From NCBI GenBank assembly GCA_964420065.1, contig CAYQQK010000009.1, positions 1 to 62,608 on the forward strand: 62,608 bases of DNA, in the 5' to 3' direction. The position numbers and the translations under genes are program-made. Every line of letters starts with the position of its first letter. Positions within the stretch are counted from its first letter, which is position 1. The DNA comes from CAYQQK01 sp964420065. GTDB lineage: Bacteria; Bacillota; Dethiobacteria; DTU022. The notes beneath the pieces were generated by a model. It was given only the letters and a program-made list of their open reading frames with translations, was not told where the DNA came from and searched no databases. This document shows, piece by piece, positions 7,745 to 16,477 of the stretch.

Positions 7745-10489
7745 ATGCGGCGACGCCGTCCTTTCCCCCTGTTCATCGTGGCCCTGGTGGCAGGGCTGAT
7801 GCTGATCGTAATCGGGACCAATTTTTATCTTGATCTGCTTTGGTTTCGGGAGCTGGGGGCGGAAGGGGTTTTCTGGACCCAGAGGATAGCCCGGTGGGGT
7901 TTACGGGGAGCAGCCTTTCTGTTCTTATTTGCCGTTCTGTTTGCAAATTTAATGCCGACTCGAAAGGCGTTGCTACGGTTTCCACATTTACATTTGCGGG
8001 AACATCCCCTGGCCGGCGGTCTGATGCGTTTAATGACACCGCGCCGATTGACCCTGACTTTCCTTGCTTTGGCAGCGGTATTTGCCGTTTTGTTTAGTTC
8101 ATATGTCCCGGATTACTGGATCGAAATGCTACGCTTCCGGCATGGTGTCACCTTTAACCTCGCCGACCCGATTTTTGGCATGGATGTTTCGTTTTATGTT
8201 TTTCGTTTGCCTTTCTACCGTTTTCTTTATGGTTTTCTCACATTGGCCCTGACAGCGTCTTTGATCCCGGTCGGGCTGATCTACCTGCTGGTCAACCCGC
8301 CGGCCCAGGTCGGGCGAAAGTGGTTCCTTTTTCCGGGTACCGGCCTGGCCCACATCACGCTGCTCCTGGCGGGTCTGGTCGCGTTGAAAGCATGGGACTA
8401 CCGCTTGCAACAGCTTGAATTGGTCCTATCCGAACGGGGGGTTGTTTTCGGCGCCGGGTATACCGATATTAAAGCCAACCTTCCCGCTTTGAAAATCTTG
8501 ATGGTTCTGGCCCTGGCAATAGTGCTGTTTTACCTGGTCAATGCGTTTTTCCTGAAACAGCCGCGGATGCTGGTTTATGGCCTGCTGGTATTGGCCGGGG
8601 TTTCGATGTTGGGGGGATGGGCCTTTCCGGCGGCTGTCCAGAGTTTCATGGTTGAACCAAGCGAGTTCGCTTATGAAAAGGAATATCTGGAGCACAGCAT
8701 CCGTTTTACCCGCCTGGCGTACGGCTTGGATCGTTTTAATAGCCGTCCTTATACAGCCGCAGAATCGTTGGGTTGGGATGAGCTGCAGAGTAACCCGGGC
8801 ACTTTAAACAATGTGCGTCTGTGGGATTACCGCCCGCTTTCGAATACTTTGAACCAGCTGCAAGCGATCAGGCTTTACTATCGTTTTCATGATGTCGACA
8901 TTGATCGCTACACCGTGGATGGCCAGTATCGTCAGGTAATGCTGGCTGCCCGGGAAATGGATCGTAGTCGCTTTGAAGCCCGAGCCCAAACCTGGGTTAA
9001 CATGCGCCTGCAGTACACACATGGCTATGGAGCGGCCGTGAGCCCGGTGAACGAAGTTTCATCCGAGGGCTTGCCTCGTTACTTTGTACGCGATATTCCC
9101 CCGGTATCCAGCCCGGGGCTTGAACTGGCCGAGCCTTCAATATATTATGGTGAGCTAACCGGCGACTATGTGATCGTGTGCTCCAAAACACCCGAATTTC
9201 ATTATGCTACCGCTGGGGATGAAAATATTTACACCACTTACGAGGGCGAGGGCGGCATCCCGTTGAACAATCTCTGGCGACGGCTTCTTTTTGCCCTTAA
9301 ATTTGGAGAATATCGCATCCTCGTTTCAAATGAATTGACCGCTGCAAGCCGGGTCATGTTCGATCGTGACATCCATACCCGGGTACGCAAACTGGCTCCT
9401 TTTTTGCTCTATGATGACGATCCCTACCTGGTTATCCACGATGGGAGGCTATTCTGGATCCAGGATGCTTTTACGAGTACTCGTAATATCCCTTATTCTA
9501 CCACCTACGGTAATGTCAACTACATTCGTAATTCAATCAAGGTAGTAGTGGATGCTTATCATGGTACGGTCCATTTCTATCTGATGGACCCGGAGGATCC
9601 TTTGGCTTTAACTTTCAGCAAAATTTTTCCCGGCCTTTTCCATCCCGCTGCGGAGATGCCGCAGGGCCTTGCTGCCCATCTGCGTTATCCGGAGGATTTG
9701 TTTGAGCTGCAGGCCCGGGCTCTTGCTCTTTATCATACGACGCATCCAAATGTGGTTTATTCGCGGGAAGATCTTTGGGAAGTTCCGGTAGAGGTATACG
9801 GCGGGCGGGAACAACCGCTCGAACCGTATTATACTGTTTTACAGCTGCCCGGCTATGCCGAAGCGGAATTTGTTTTGATCCTGCCCTTTACCCCGGCCCG
9901 CCGGGATAATATGATCGCCTGGATGGTTGCACGTTGTGATCCCGCCTCCTACGGTCAGGTCGAGATCTTTCTTTTTCCCAAAGATCGCGTTATTCTCGGC
10001 CCGAAACAGATTGAGAACCGGATCGACCAGGATACCGATATTTCCGAACAGTTGACTCTGTGGGGCCAGTACGGTTCCCAGGTGATCCGGGGCAACCTGC
10101 TGGTGCTGCCGATTGAAGACGCGCTGCTTTACGTGGAACCGATCTTCCTTGAGGCTTCCGGGGGGGGATTGCCGGAATTGGCCCGGGTGATCGTAGTTTA
10201 CCAGGAAACCGTGGTCATGGAACGGACTCTGCAGCAGGCCCTGGAGCGGCTTTTCGGGCAACAGGAAGATAGTGAACCGGAATCGACACCTCCGGCGGAG
10301 GAGTCCAGCCCGGTGGAACAGGATCCGCAGCCGCCCGGCGACCAAACAGTAACGGAATTGGCCCGGCGGGCCCAGGAGGTTTTCGATCAAGCTCGGCAGT
10401 GTCAGCAAGCGGGTGACTGGGCCGGCTATGGCGCGAAACTGCTGGAACTGGAACAGATCCTGGAGGAGTTGGCCCGGCTGACCCGGTAA
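7745..10489 (+). CDS. UPF0182 family large membrane protein
   Basis: A 914-residue protein of the UPF0182/COG1615 family, whose function is unknown. About seven hydrophobic segments lie in the first ~300 residues, including FPLFIVALVAGLMLIVIGTN near residue 5. A large extracytoplasmic domain follows (FNSRPYTAAESLGWDELQ near 335, YGAAVSPVNEVSSEGLPRYF near 427). The acidic, proline- and glutamine-rich tail is at about 840-880 (EDSEPESTPPAEESSPVEQ), and the protein ends in a short helical segment. The start at ATG 7745 has GGAGGTG 4-5 bases upstream. It is apparently a single-gene unit. Confidence 0.9.
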   Translation: MRRRRPFPLFIVALVAGLMLIVIGTNFYLDLLWFRELGAEGVFWTQRIARWGLRGAAFLFLFAVLFANLMPTRKALLRFPHLHLREHPLAGGLMRLMTPRRLTLTFLALAAVFAVLFSSYVPDYWIEMLRFRHGVTFNLADPIFGMDVSFYVFRLPFYRFLYGFLTLALTASLIPVGLIYLLVNPPAQVGRKWFLFPGTGLAHITLLLAGLVALKAWDYRLQQLELVLSERGVVFGAGYTDIKANLPALKILMVLALAIVLFYLVNAFFLKQPRMLVYGLLVLAGVSMLGGWAFPAAVQSFMVEPSEFAYEKEYLEHSIRFTRLAYGLDRFNSRPYTAAESLGWDELQSNPGTLNNVRLWDYRPLSNTLNQLQAIRLYYRFHDVDIDRYTVDGQYRQVMLAAREMDRSRFEARAQTWVNMRLQYTHGYGAAVSPVNEVSSEGLPRYFVRDIPPVSSPGLELAEPSIYYGELTGDYVIVCSKTPEFHYATAGDENIYTTYEGEGGIPLNNLWRRLLFALKFGEYRILVSNELTAASRVMFDRDIHTRVRKLAPFLLYDDDPYLVIHDGRLFWIQDAFTSTRNIPYSTTYGNVNYIRNSIKVVVDAYHGTVHFYLMDPEDPLALTFSKIFPGLFHPAAEMPQGLAAHLRYPEDLFELQARALALYHTTHPNVVYSREDLWEVPVEVYGGREQPLEPYYTVLQLPGYAEAEFVLILPFTPARRDNMIAWMVARCDPASYGQVEIFLFPKDRVILGPKQIENRIDQDTDISEQLTLWGQYGSQVIRGNLLVLPIEDALLYVEPIFLEASGGGLPELARVIVVYQETVVMERTLQQALERLFGQQEDSEPESTPPAEESSPVEQDPQPPGDQTVTELARRAQEVFDQARQCQQAGDWAGYGAKLLELEQILEELARLTR

Positions 10490-10620
10490 TGCTTTTGCAA
10501 ATTTCTCGACCCTGATCCGGAGTGCGGGTCGCAGGGCCGGCACTTTGCAGAGTCGGGGTGGGGCAACCGAAAAAACCGCTATCGCCCCGACAGGTACGGT
10601 ACGGCGAAGGAGGCTGTTCT

Positions 10621-11076
10621 ATGCAAGCAAACTATTCAGAAAAAATTTTGATCTATACGGACGGAGCCTGTTCGGGTAATCCCGGCCCGGGAGGGTGGGC
10701 CGCCATCACTTTCACCCATGGCTGTGAAGAAGAGTTTTCCGGCGGGGAGGGAATTACTACCAACCAGCGCATGGAACTGCGCGCCGCCGTGGAGGCCCTG
10801 AGGCGTTTGCCGGAACCGTCCAGGGTGGCGCTTTATAGCGACAGCGCCTACCTGATCAATGCTTTCAAAGAAAACTGGTTTGCCCGCTGGGAACGAAACG
10901 GATGGCGCAATGCGCGCCGGGAACCGGTTGCAAACCAGGATCTTTGGCGGGAACTTCTTGGTTTAAACCGGATTCATCGCATCACCTGGCACAAAGTGCA
11001 AGGCCATAGCAATGATCACTACAACGATCGCTGTGATCTCCTGGCCCGCCGCGAAATCGAAAAAATCCGGGCTTGA
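10621..11076 (+). CDS. rnhA: Ribonuclease HI
   Basis: This enzyme cuts the RNA strand of RNA-DNA hybrids. It is 151 residues from ATG 10621, which has AAGGAGG upstream; an in-frame extension back to 10522 has no ribosome site. The catalytic set is complete: D14 in YTDGACSGNPGPGG, E52 in NQRMELRAAVEAL, D74 in YSDSAYLI, H129 in VQGHSNDHYND and D139 in RCDLLA. A basic, tryptophan-containing segment (about 86-98) corresponds to the handle region of E. coli-type enzymes. Confidence 0.95.
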   Translation: MQANYSEKILIYTDGACSGNPGPGGWAAITFTHGCEEEFSGGEGITTNQRMELRAAVEALRRLPEPSRVALYSDSAYLINAFKENWFARWERNGWRNARREPVANQDLWRELLGLNRIHRITWHKVQGHSNDHYNDRCDLLARREIEKIRA

Positions 11077-11200
11077 GCTTTTTCCACCCGGGCGGGGCAC
11101 TTTCCATTGAAAAAGGCAGCAGTGATTTTACAAGAACGGCCGGGGGCAAGCATGGGGCTTCCTGATGGAAAAGGGTTGGGGGTGTTTTAAACGTCCGGGG

Positions 11201-11229
11201 AAAAGGGGCGGGGCGGAAGGCCCCACCCC
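11201..11229 (-). terminator. Intrinsic terminator for the CBM gene (minus strand)
   Basis: GCCCCACCCC (11220-11229) and GGGGCGGGGC (11205-11214) pair across a GGAAG loop with one mismatch. Read on the minus strand the stem is followed by TTTT (11204-11201). It lies 21 bases beyond the stop of the minus-strand gene. Confidence 0.65.
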
Positions 11230-11249
11230 GGAGCACTGCTTCCGTTTCT

Positions 11250-11543
11250 TTATCCGATCCGGAGGGTCCAGTTACTGCCGCCATTGTTATCCCAGTGATT
11301 GGCACTATCCTTGAAACAGAAATTCATTTCCCGACTGCCTGTAACCGGTGCGGTGCAGGTAAATCCCCCGTGGGACAGGCGGTCCATCTGCTGATCCTGC
11401 ACATTTTCCCAACCATCAAAACCGTAATGCATCCATACGGCGTCCGCTCCGCAATGAACCAGCAAGCCGCAATAGTTGATCTGGCTGCTTTGTCCCCTGC
11501 GCGGGCTGCCCGGTTCCACTGAAATCCGGTCATCCAAATGCAT
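11250..11543 (-). CDS. Small stand-alone starch-binding-module protein (CBM25/53-like)
   Basis: A 97-residue protein. The pattern AVWMHYGFDGWENVQ followed by MNFCFKDSANHWDNNGGSNW resembles carbohydrate-binding modules of families 25/53, which bind alpha-glucans. No signal peptide or catalytic domain is present, so if it binds glucan it probably does so inside the cell, for example on glycogen. The start at ATG 11543 has GGAGGTG upstream. It is flanked by rnhA (convergent) and the PPi-type phosphofructokinase (divergent), a glycolytic neighbour. The function is unproven. Confidence 0.7.
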   Translation of the reverse strand: MHLDDRISVEPGSPRRGQSSQINYCGLLVHCGADAVWMHYGFDGWENVQDQQMDRLSHGGFTCTAPVTGSREMNFCFKDSANHWDNNGGSNWTLRIG

Positions 11544-11744
11544 ATTTTCACCTCCGATCGTGTCTTGTTCTATTCTCTCCGCCTTTCACGAATTATATTG
11601 GGGCTTCTGAAATCATGCCCCAGGTTAAAAAAGGCAATAGATCCGGCTATTGATCGTTTACAGGCGGGATGGGCTCCGGTAGTATAGAATGCAGTATGTA
11701 CCAGCTTCAATACTGCTGCTGGAACCTGGAAAGGAGCACCACAG

Positions 11745-12995
11745 ATGCGTTGGCATGGGAATGCGGTGGTGGCCCAGTCGGGCGGGCCGACTGCTGTGAT
11801 CAATAATAGCGTGTGCGGGGTGGTGCAAGAATGGCAAAGGCATCGCCCGGCCGGGACGCTTTATGGCGCCCTCTACGGCGTGCGAGGCATCCTGGAGGGT
11901 GAATACGTCAACCTTTCCGCCCAGAGCGGCGATCTGATTGAAGGGTTGCGGTATACGCCGGGAGTGGCACTCGGTTCATCTCGCTACAAGCTGAAAACAG
12001 CCGAAGATTATTTCAACCTGCTCCAGGGATTTAAAAAAATGGATATCCGTTCCTTCTTTTATATTGGCGGAAACGATTCCATGGATACGGCCTGCCAGGT
12101 ACACCGCCTGGCTCTCCGCGAGGGCTATGAAATACAGGTGATCGGAATACCGAAAACAATCGATAACGACCTTCCCTTTACCGATCACTGCCCGGGTTAC
12201 GGCAGTGCCGCCAAGTTCATGGCTACCGCCGTTCTGGAAACCGGTCTTGACCTGGAAGGACTGATCACGACCAGCCGGGTCGTGATCATGGAGGTGATGG
12301 GCCGCAATACCGGCTGGCTGGCGGCGGCAACAGGCCTGGCCCGGCGGAAGGAGGGCTCTGCACCTCACCTGATCTATTTGCCGGAGGTAACATTTAATCG
12401 AAAACACTTCCTGGCTGACCTGATGGAAACCTATCGCCATTATGGTCTGGCTTACGTGGTTGCTGCAGAAGGCCTGGTCGATGAAACGGGAAATTATCTT
12501 TTTGCCTGCAAGAGCCGGGATTCGTTCGGACATGTCCGGTTGGGCGGGCTGGCTGAAACCCTGAAAGAGCTGGTGGAGGAGGAAACGGGAATCAAAGCAC
12601 GCTGCAATGTGCCGGGTACCCTGCAGCGAGCGGCGATGCACTATGCCTCCCGGGTTGACGCAGACGAAGCCTACCGGGTCGGAGCGGAAGCGGTCTGTCT
12701 CGCCCTCGGCGGGCAGTCCGGATTGATGGTCACCCTGGAACGGGAACCGGGTGAAGATTACCATTGCCGCCCGGGGGCCGTGGCCCTGGAAAGGGTGGCC
12801 AATGTTGAGAAAAAGGTGCCCCGAGAATGGATCGACCCGCGTGGAAATGACGTTACCCCGGCATTATTGCGTTACGTGCGGCCCTTGATCCGCGGTGAAA
12901 TTGCAGTACCTGCCAGTGACGGTTTGCCCGCTTTTGTTCACCTGCCGGACCTGCACCGCCGGAATCTGCGGCGCAAGGACCGGGAGGCCAGTTAG
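11745..12995 (+). CDS. pfp: Pyrophosphate-type 6-phosphofructokinase
   Basis: This enzyme phosphorylates fructose-6-phosphate, probably with pyrophosphate, in glycolysis and reversibly in gluconeogenesis. It is 416 residues, longer than the ~320 of classical ATP enzymes. QSGGPTAVINNS is at 11-22, GGNDSMD at 108-114 (an aspartate replaces the glycine of the ATP-type GGDGS loop) and PKTIDND at 136-142 (a lysine where ATP enzymes have glycine); both features fit PPi use. MEVMGRNTGWLA follows. The start has GGAG upstream. ATP use by some members cannot be excluded. Confidence 0.88.
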   Translation: MRWHGNAVVAQSGGPTAVINNSVCGVVQEWQRHRPAGTLYGALYGVRGILEGEYVNLSAQSGDLIEGLRYTPGVALGSSRYKLKTAEDYFNLLQGFKKMDIRSFFYIGGNDSMDTACQVHRLALREGYEIQVIGIPKTIDNDLPFTDHCPGYGSAAKFMATAVLETGLDLEGLITTSRVVIMEVMGRNTGWLAAATGLARRKEGSAPHLIYLPEVTFNRKHFLADLMETYRHYGLAYVVAAEGLVDETGNYLFACKSRDSFGHVRLGGLAETLKELVEEETGIKARCNVPGTLQRAAMHYASRVDADEAYRVGAEAVCLALGGQSGLMVTLEREPGEDYHCRPGAVALERVANVEKKVPREWIDPRGNDVTPALLRYVRPLIRGEIAVPASDGLPAFVHLPDLHRRNLRRKDREAS

Positions 12996-13020
12996 GGACA
13001 GCTAATATTTAAAGTGCATG

Positions 13021-13061
13021 GAATTTACCCCCGGGCATCTATCTTACCCGGGGGTAAATTC
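13021..13061. terminator. Strong hairpin terminator after the phosphofructokinase gene
   Basis: A perfect 15-bp stem: 13021-13035 (GAATTTACCCCCGGG) with 13047-13061, loop of 11 bases, followed by TATTT. The A/T ends of the stem would let it work in either direction. Confidence 0.8.
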
Positions 13062-13267
13062 TATTTCCCTGATGAATAAACGTAGCAAGTCCCTTTCACC
13101 ATTTGTTTAGTCACTATTATTAAATATACAATTGCCGTACCCGACATTTACCTACCAGGTGATCAAAGAGTGGAAACATATTCGGATAAAACACTATGCC
13201 AAATGGTTACATCAATATTTATCATCGCTGAATGGGAGGGTGATCTGCACAGGGGAACAAGGTGTAG

Positions 13268-13273
13268 TATAAT
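13268..13273 (+). promoter_or_regulatory. Possible -10 element upstream of pyrE; rest of the gap empty
   Basis: TATAAT sits 97 bases before the pyrE start, with no good -35 at the right distance. The gap 12996-13369 otherwise holds the terminator at 13021-13061 and AT-rich sequence. No convincing PyrR site, small gene or RNA was seen in it. Confidence 0.4.
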
Positions 13274-13369
13274 TGTCGAGGATGGAAAACGGGAATTTTA
13301 CGGTTACTAACCGCAAATAATCAATAGATCAATCGAGAAGAACTCTGTCGGGGAGGCTGCGTTTGATAA

Positions 13370-14290
13370 ATGGAAGAAAATCTTTTAAAGGAACAGGATT
13401 GCGGTGACCGGCAGTTGTTGGCGCGGTTGTTTTATGTTTATGCTTACCGCCGCGGCCGGTTTCTGCTCACTTCGGGGCGGGAAAGCAGCTTTTACTTGGA
13501 CGGCAAGCAGGTTATTTACTCCGGCAAGGGGTTGGCCTGTGCGGCCCGCTTGCTTCTCTCCAGCTTAAAGGAAAACGACTTTTTCGGTAAGATCGATGCC
13601 GTGGGCGGCCCCAGTTTTGGGGCGGCTCCTTTGGCTGTAGCCACTTCGCTCCTTGCAGCCGGGGAGGGGCGGGCTTATACGGGTTTTGCCGTGCGTAAGG
13701 AGGGTAAAGAACATGGGACCCGGGCCCGCATCAACGGTCCTTTCTTTCGGGGTATCCGAACAGTGATCGTGGATGATGTCCTTACAACCGGCTCATCTTT
13801 GTTCCAGGCTGCCCGGACGGTCAGGGAGGAGGGGGGGCGAGTCCTCGGCATGTATGTGCTGGTGGATCGCCTCGAAGGCGGGCGCGAAGCGGTGGAAAAG
13901 GAGGGCTATACGCTCGGCTCCCTCCTGACCCGGATCGAGATCGAGAACCTGGACGGTCCTGTGCGGCAGTGTTGTGGTTCCCTGCTGGAAGCTCTGGAAG
14001 CCAGTCCCCCCTGTTGGGAGAGGGTTGCTGATTTTTGTCGGGAGGCGCTGTTGAACATTCCCGAACAGGCTGTCGCGGGGCAGGGAGAGGTTTCGATCGG
14101 GCCTGCTATCCTGGAAATGTTGTGCCGGGTAGCCGCGTTGTGGGTATCGCCGGCACCGGGCCATCCCGCTTTATCCGCTCAGTATGCTACGGCGGCTTTG
14201 CAGGCCGTGAAGGGTGCCTTCATATTTCCGGGGCAGGCCGAACCTGCTTATGCCTTGCGTTGTCTAATTGGATCCGGAGAGCAAAAATGA
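13370..14290 (+). CDS. pyrE: Orotate phosphoribosyltransferase with a long C-terminal extension
   Basis: It joins orotate and PRPP to make orotidine-5'-phosphate in pyrimidine synthesis. The first ~200 residues are the enzyme: TSGRESSFYLDGK near 35-47, the flexible loop VRKEGKEHG at about 108-116 and the PRPP motif TVIVDDVLTTGSS at about 130-142. The protein is 306 residues, about 100 more than usual. The extra helical, cysteine-containing part (from about residue 205) has no recognised domain. GGGAGG lies 13 bases before ATG, slightly far. pyrK and pyrD lie just downstream. Confidence 0.87.
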   Translation: MEENLLKEQDCGDRQLLARLFYVYAYRRGRFLLTSGRESSFYLDGKQVIYSGKGLACAARLLLSSLKENDFFGKIDAVGGPSFGAAPLAVATSLLAAGEGRAYTGFAVRKEGKEHGTRARINGPFFRGIRTVIVDDVLTTGSSLFQAARTVREEGGRVLGMYVLVDRLEGGREAVEKEGYTLGSLLTRIEIENLDGPVRQCCGSLLEALEASPPCWERVADFCREALLNIPEQAVAGQGEVSIGPAILEMLCRVAALWVSPAPGHPALSAQYATAALQAVKGAFIFPGQAEPAYALRCLIGSGEQK

Positions 14291-14329
14291 TCCGTTATTG
14301 CCATAACGATGGTCCTTGAGATACTGGAA

Positions 14330-14443
14330 TAGATCCTTCGGTCGCTTGCGCTCCCCCGGAATGACGGGGAAGCGGCCATTCGGTGTCATCCTGGGATGCG
14401 GGCCTCCCAGGTGTCATCCCGGGGGCGGAGCCCGAAGGATCTT
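14330..14443. repeat. Palindromic intergenic repeat element
   Basis: The outer arms start AGATCCTTCGG (14331-14341) and end CCGAAGGATCT (about 14432-14442), and keep partial complementarity inward through a GGAATGAC/GTCATCCC segment. The centre holds a second hairpin, CCTGGGA/TCCCAGG (14390-14411). The element is about 114 bp, fold-back and non-coding. It resembles dispersed MITE- or REP-like repeats of the AGATCCTTCG...GGATGAC type. Only one copy is visible here, so its dispersed nature is inferred. Confidence 0.65.
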
Positions 14444-14550
14444 GCAATGTTTGTAGGGTAGGCTTCAAACGTGATTCTCGCTGCCCTTGGAATGATAGGC
14501 AAGGCAGTTTCCTGGCAGGATGCAAGAAAATTTGTTGCCATGAAGCAATG

Positions 14551-15411
14551 TTATTTTGGCTGGAAACGGTAGGTTACGACCGGGCCTTCCCGGCAAAGCC
14601 GGCGGTAGCGTGGCTGCCCGCTTTGTGGCGTATCCGGCCCGGCCGGGGCCGGAAAGACGCAGCCCATGCAGGCGCCGATACCGCAAGCCATGTGTTCTTC
14701 CAGTGAAGCCTGAACCGGCAGGCCGTATTCGCGGGCAACGATCAGCACAGCCGCCATCATCGCGGCCGGCCCGCAACAGAATATTTCCCGGGGCAGCGGC
14801 CGGCGGTGCAGGCGCCGGCGTAGCAACTCCGTGACCGGACCGTGAAAACCGGCGCTGCCGTCGTCAGTGGCGACTTCGGTTTCCAGCGGCAGCCGCGCCA
14901 GGGCCGGGCGGAGCACCAGTTCTCTGGTGTTCCGTGCTCCCAGAAGTACTGCCGCCGCCGGCCCGGATTCTTTCAATTTCCGGGCCAGGTAATACAGGGG
15001 TGCGGCACCGGCACCGCCGCCTATCAGGAGAACCTGTCCCGCATCACCGGCGGGCAGGGTAAAGCCGTTGCCCAGGGGACCGAGCACGCTCAGGGTGTTT
15101 CCGGGTGCCAGCGCCCCCAGGGTACGGGTACCCCGCCCGACTGTCCGGAAAAGTATTTTGAGCAAGCCTGCTTGCTCCAAAACGTCGTAGACGCTGAACG
15201 GACGGCGCAGCAGTGGGTCGAGGCTTTCCCCTCGGGGTGTAACATGCCAGAACTGCCCGGGCCGGACCGCACCCGGATCTTGCTCGGGACGAAAAGTGAT
15301 CAGGCGAAAACCCGGGGCCGGAGCAGCAATCGATTTCACGACGGCATCGAACAGGGGCACTGCAAGAATCATCCTTTCCGGGCCATTTCCGGCCTGCCGG
15401 CGGCATTGCAT
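14551..15411 (-). CDS. pyrK: Dihydroorotate dehydrogenase electron-transfer subunit (PyrK type)
   Basis: An FAD/2Fe-2S subunit passing electrons from dihydroorotate dehydrogenase B to NAD. It is 286 residues, with a ferredoxin-reductase fold: RPGQFWHV and RRPFSVYD for FAD, LLIGGGAGAAPLYYLA for NAD. A C-terminal cysteine cluster follows (CGIGACMGCVF, then RLC). The start at ATG 15411 has GAGGTG 5 bases upstream; an inner ATG at 15372 has its ribosome-like site too close. It is divergent from pyrD with only ~57 bp between the starts, unlike the usual pyrK-pyrD order on one strand. Confidence 0.88.
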   Translation of the reverse strand: MQCRRQAGNGPERMILAVPLFDAVVKSIAAPAPGFRLITFRPEQDPGAVRPGQFWHVTPRGESLDPLLRRPFSVYDVLEQAGLLKILFRTVGRGTRTLGALAPGNTLSVLGPLGNGFTLPAGDAGQVLLIGGGAGAAPLYYLARKLKESGPAAAVLLGARNTRELVLRPALARLPLETEVATDDGSAGFHGPVTELLRRRLHRRPLPREIFCCGPAAMMAAVLIVAREYGLPVQASLEEHMACGIGACMGCVFPAPAGPDTPQSGQPRYRRLCREGPVVTYRFQPK

Positions 15412-15468
15412 TTGCCACCTCAGTCAGTATAGCATTCTTGGTCCCCGGAAAGAAGGGTGGGAGCGCGA

Positions 15469-16407
15469 TTGACACAACCGGAAAGAAGTTTCAAGCCGGA
15501 TCTAACGGTCCGTCTGGGCGGGCTGGTTCTGAAAAATCCGGTCATGCCTGCGGCGGGCACTTTTGGTTACGGGGAGGAGTACGCCTCCTATTTTGATCCG
15601 GCCTGTCTCGGGGCGGTGGTGGTAAAATCGGTTTCACTTGAACCCATTGCCGGGAACCCGCCGCCCCGCATTGTTGAAACCCCTGCCGGCATGCTCAACG
15701 CCATCGGTTGGCAGAACCCCGGCCTGGAGGTTTTTCTCATGGAGAAGCTTCCTTTTCTACGCCGTTTTGCCGTTCCGGTGATCGTGAACCTGGCCGGGTC
15801 CAGTGTGACCGAATACGCCGAGCTGGCGCGGTGTCTTGACGACGTTCCGGGAGTAAGCGCGCTCGAGCTCAATATCTCATGCCCCAATGTGCCCGCGGGC
15901 GGCGCCGCTTTCGGTTCCGGCCCGGATCGGGCCGCCGCGGTGACCCGCGCCGTGCGCCGCTGTTCCGGTTTACCCCTGATCGTCAAGCTCAGTCCCAACG
16001 TGACCGACATTGCTGTGGTCGCGGCGGCGGTGGAGCAGGCAGGGGCGGATGCGATCTCTTTGATCAATACTTTGACCGGACTGGCGATAGATCTGGAGCG
16101 GCGGCGGCCCGTGCTGGGCAACGTTACCGGCGGCCTCTCCGGCCCGGCGGTGAAACCCGTCGCCCTCTACCAGGTCTGGCGGACCTTTCAGGCGGTGAAG
16201 GTGCCGCTGATCGGCATGGGTGGTATTGGCGGCTGGCGGGATGCCCTGGAGTTCATCCTGGCCGGGGCTGCCGCGGTGGCGGTGGGCAGCGCCAGCTTTC
16301 GCAACCCGCTGGCCATGCCGCAGATTATTGAGGGGTTGACGGATTACCTGCGGCGGGAAAAGATTCCCCGCCTGGCGGACCTGATCGGAGCCCTGGAGAT
16401 ACCCTAG
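15469..16407 (+). CDS. pyrD: Dihydroorotate dehydrogenase, type 1B
   Basis: It oxidises dihydroorotate to orotate with FMN, in partnership with PyrK. It is 312 residues from TTG 15469, with GGGAG 5 bases upstream; GTG 15457 is an alternative. It is a TIM-barrel with GGLVLKNPVMPAAGTFG at the start, LELNISCPNV in the middle, VKLSPNVTDI, and a phosphate-binding GMGGIGGWRDALEF end with an AGAAAVAVGSASF loop. Type 1B is supported by the nearby pyrK-like gene. Confidence 0.92.
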   Translation: MTQPERSFKPDLTVRLGGLVLKNPVMPAAGTFGYGEEYASYFDPACLGAVVVKSVSLEPIAGNPPPRIVETPAGMLNAIGWQNPGLEVFLMEKLPFLRRFAVPVIVNLAGSSVTEYAELARCLDDVPGVSALELNISCPNVPAGGAAFGSGPDRAAAVTRAVRRCSGLPLIVKLSPNVTDIAVVAAAVEQAGADAISLINTLTGLAIDLERRRPVLGNVTGGLSGPAVKPVALYQVWRTFQAVKVPLIGMGGIGGWRDALEFILAGAAAVAVGSASFRNPLAMPQIIEGLTDYLRREKIPRLADLIGALEIP

Positions 16408-16477
16408 GGTCGTTTATCCCCGGCCGTCAATCACTTACCGCCCTATTTTCGCCTGGGAAAACTGGGAGAGGGTCAAA

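Noticed and set aside
11976..12764. 262-codon minus-strand frame opposite the phosphofructokinase gene
   Set aside because: Antisense shadow; the plus strand has intact catalytic motifs.
13340..13369. Possible PyrR-binding sequence (GGGGAGGCT) before pyrE
   Set aside because: Matches the consensus poorly outside the GAGGCT part, has no paired hairpin, and is better explained as the ribosome site.
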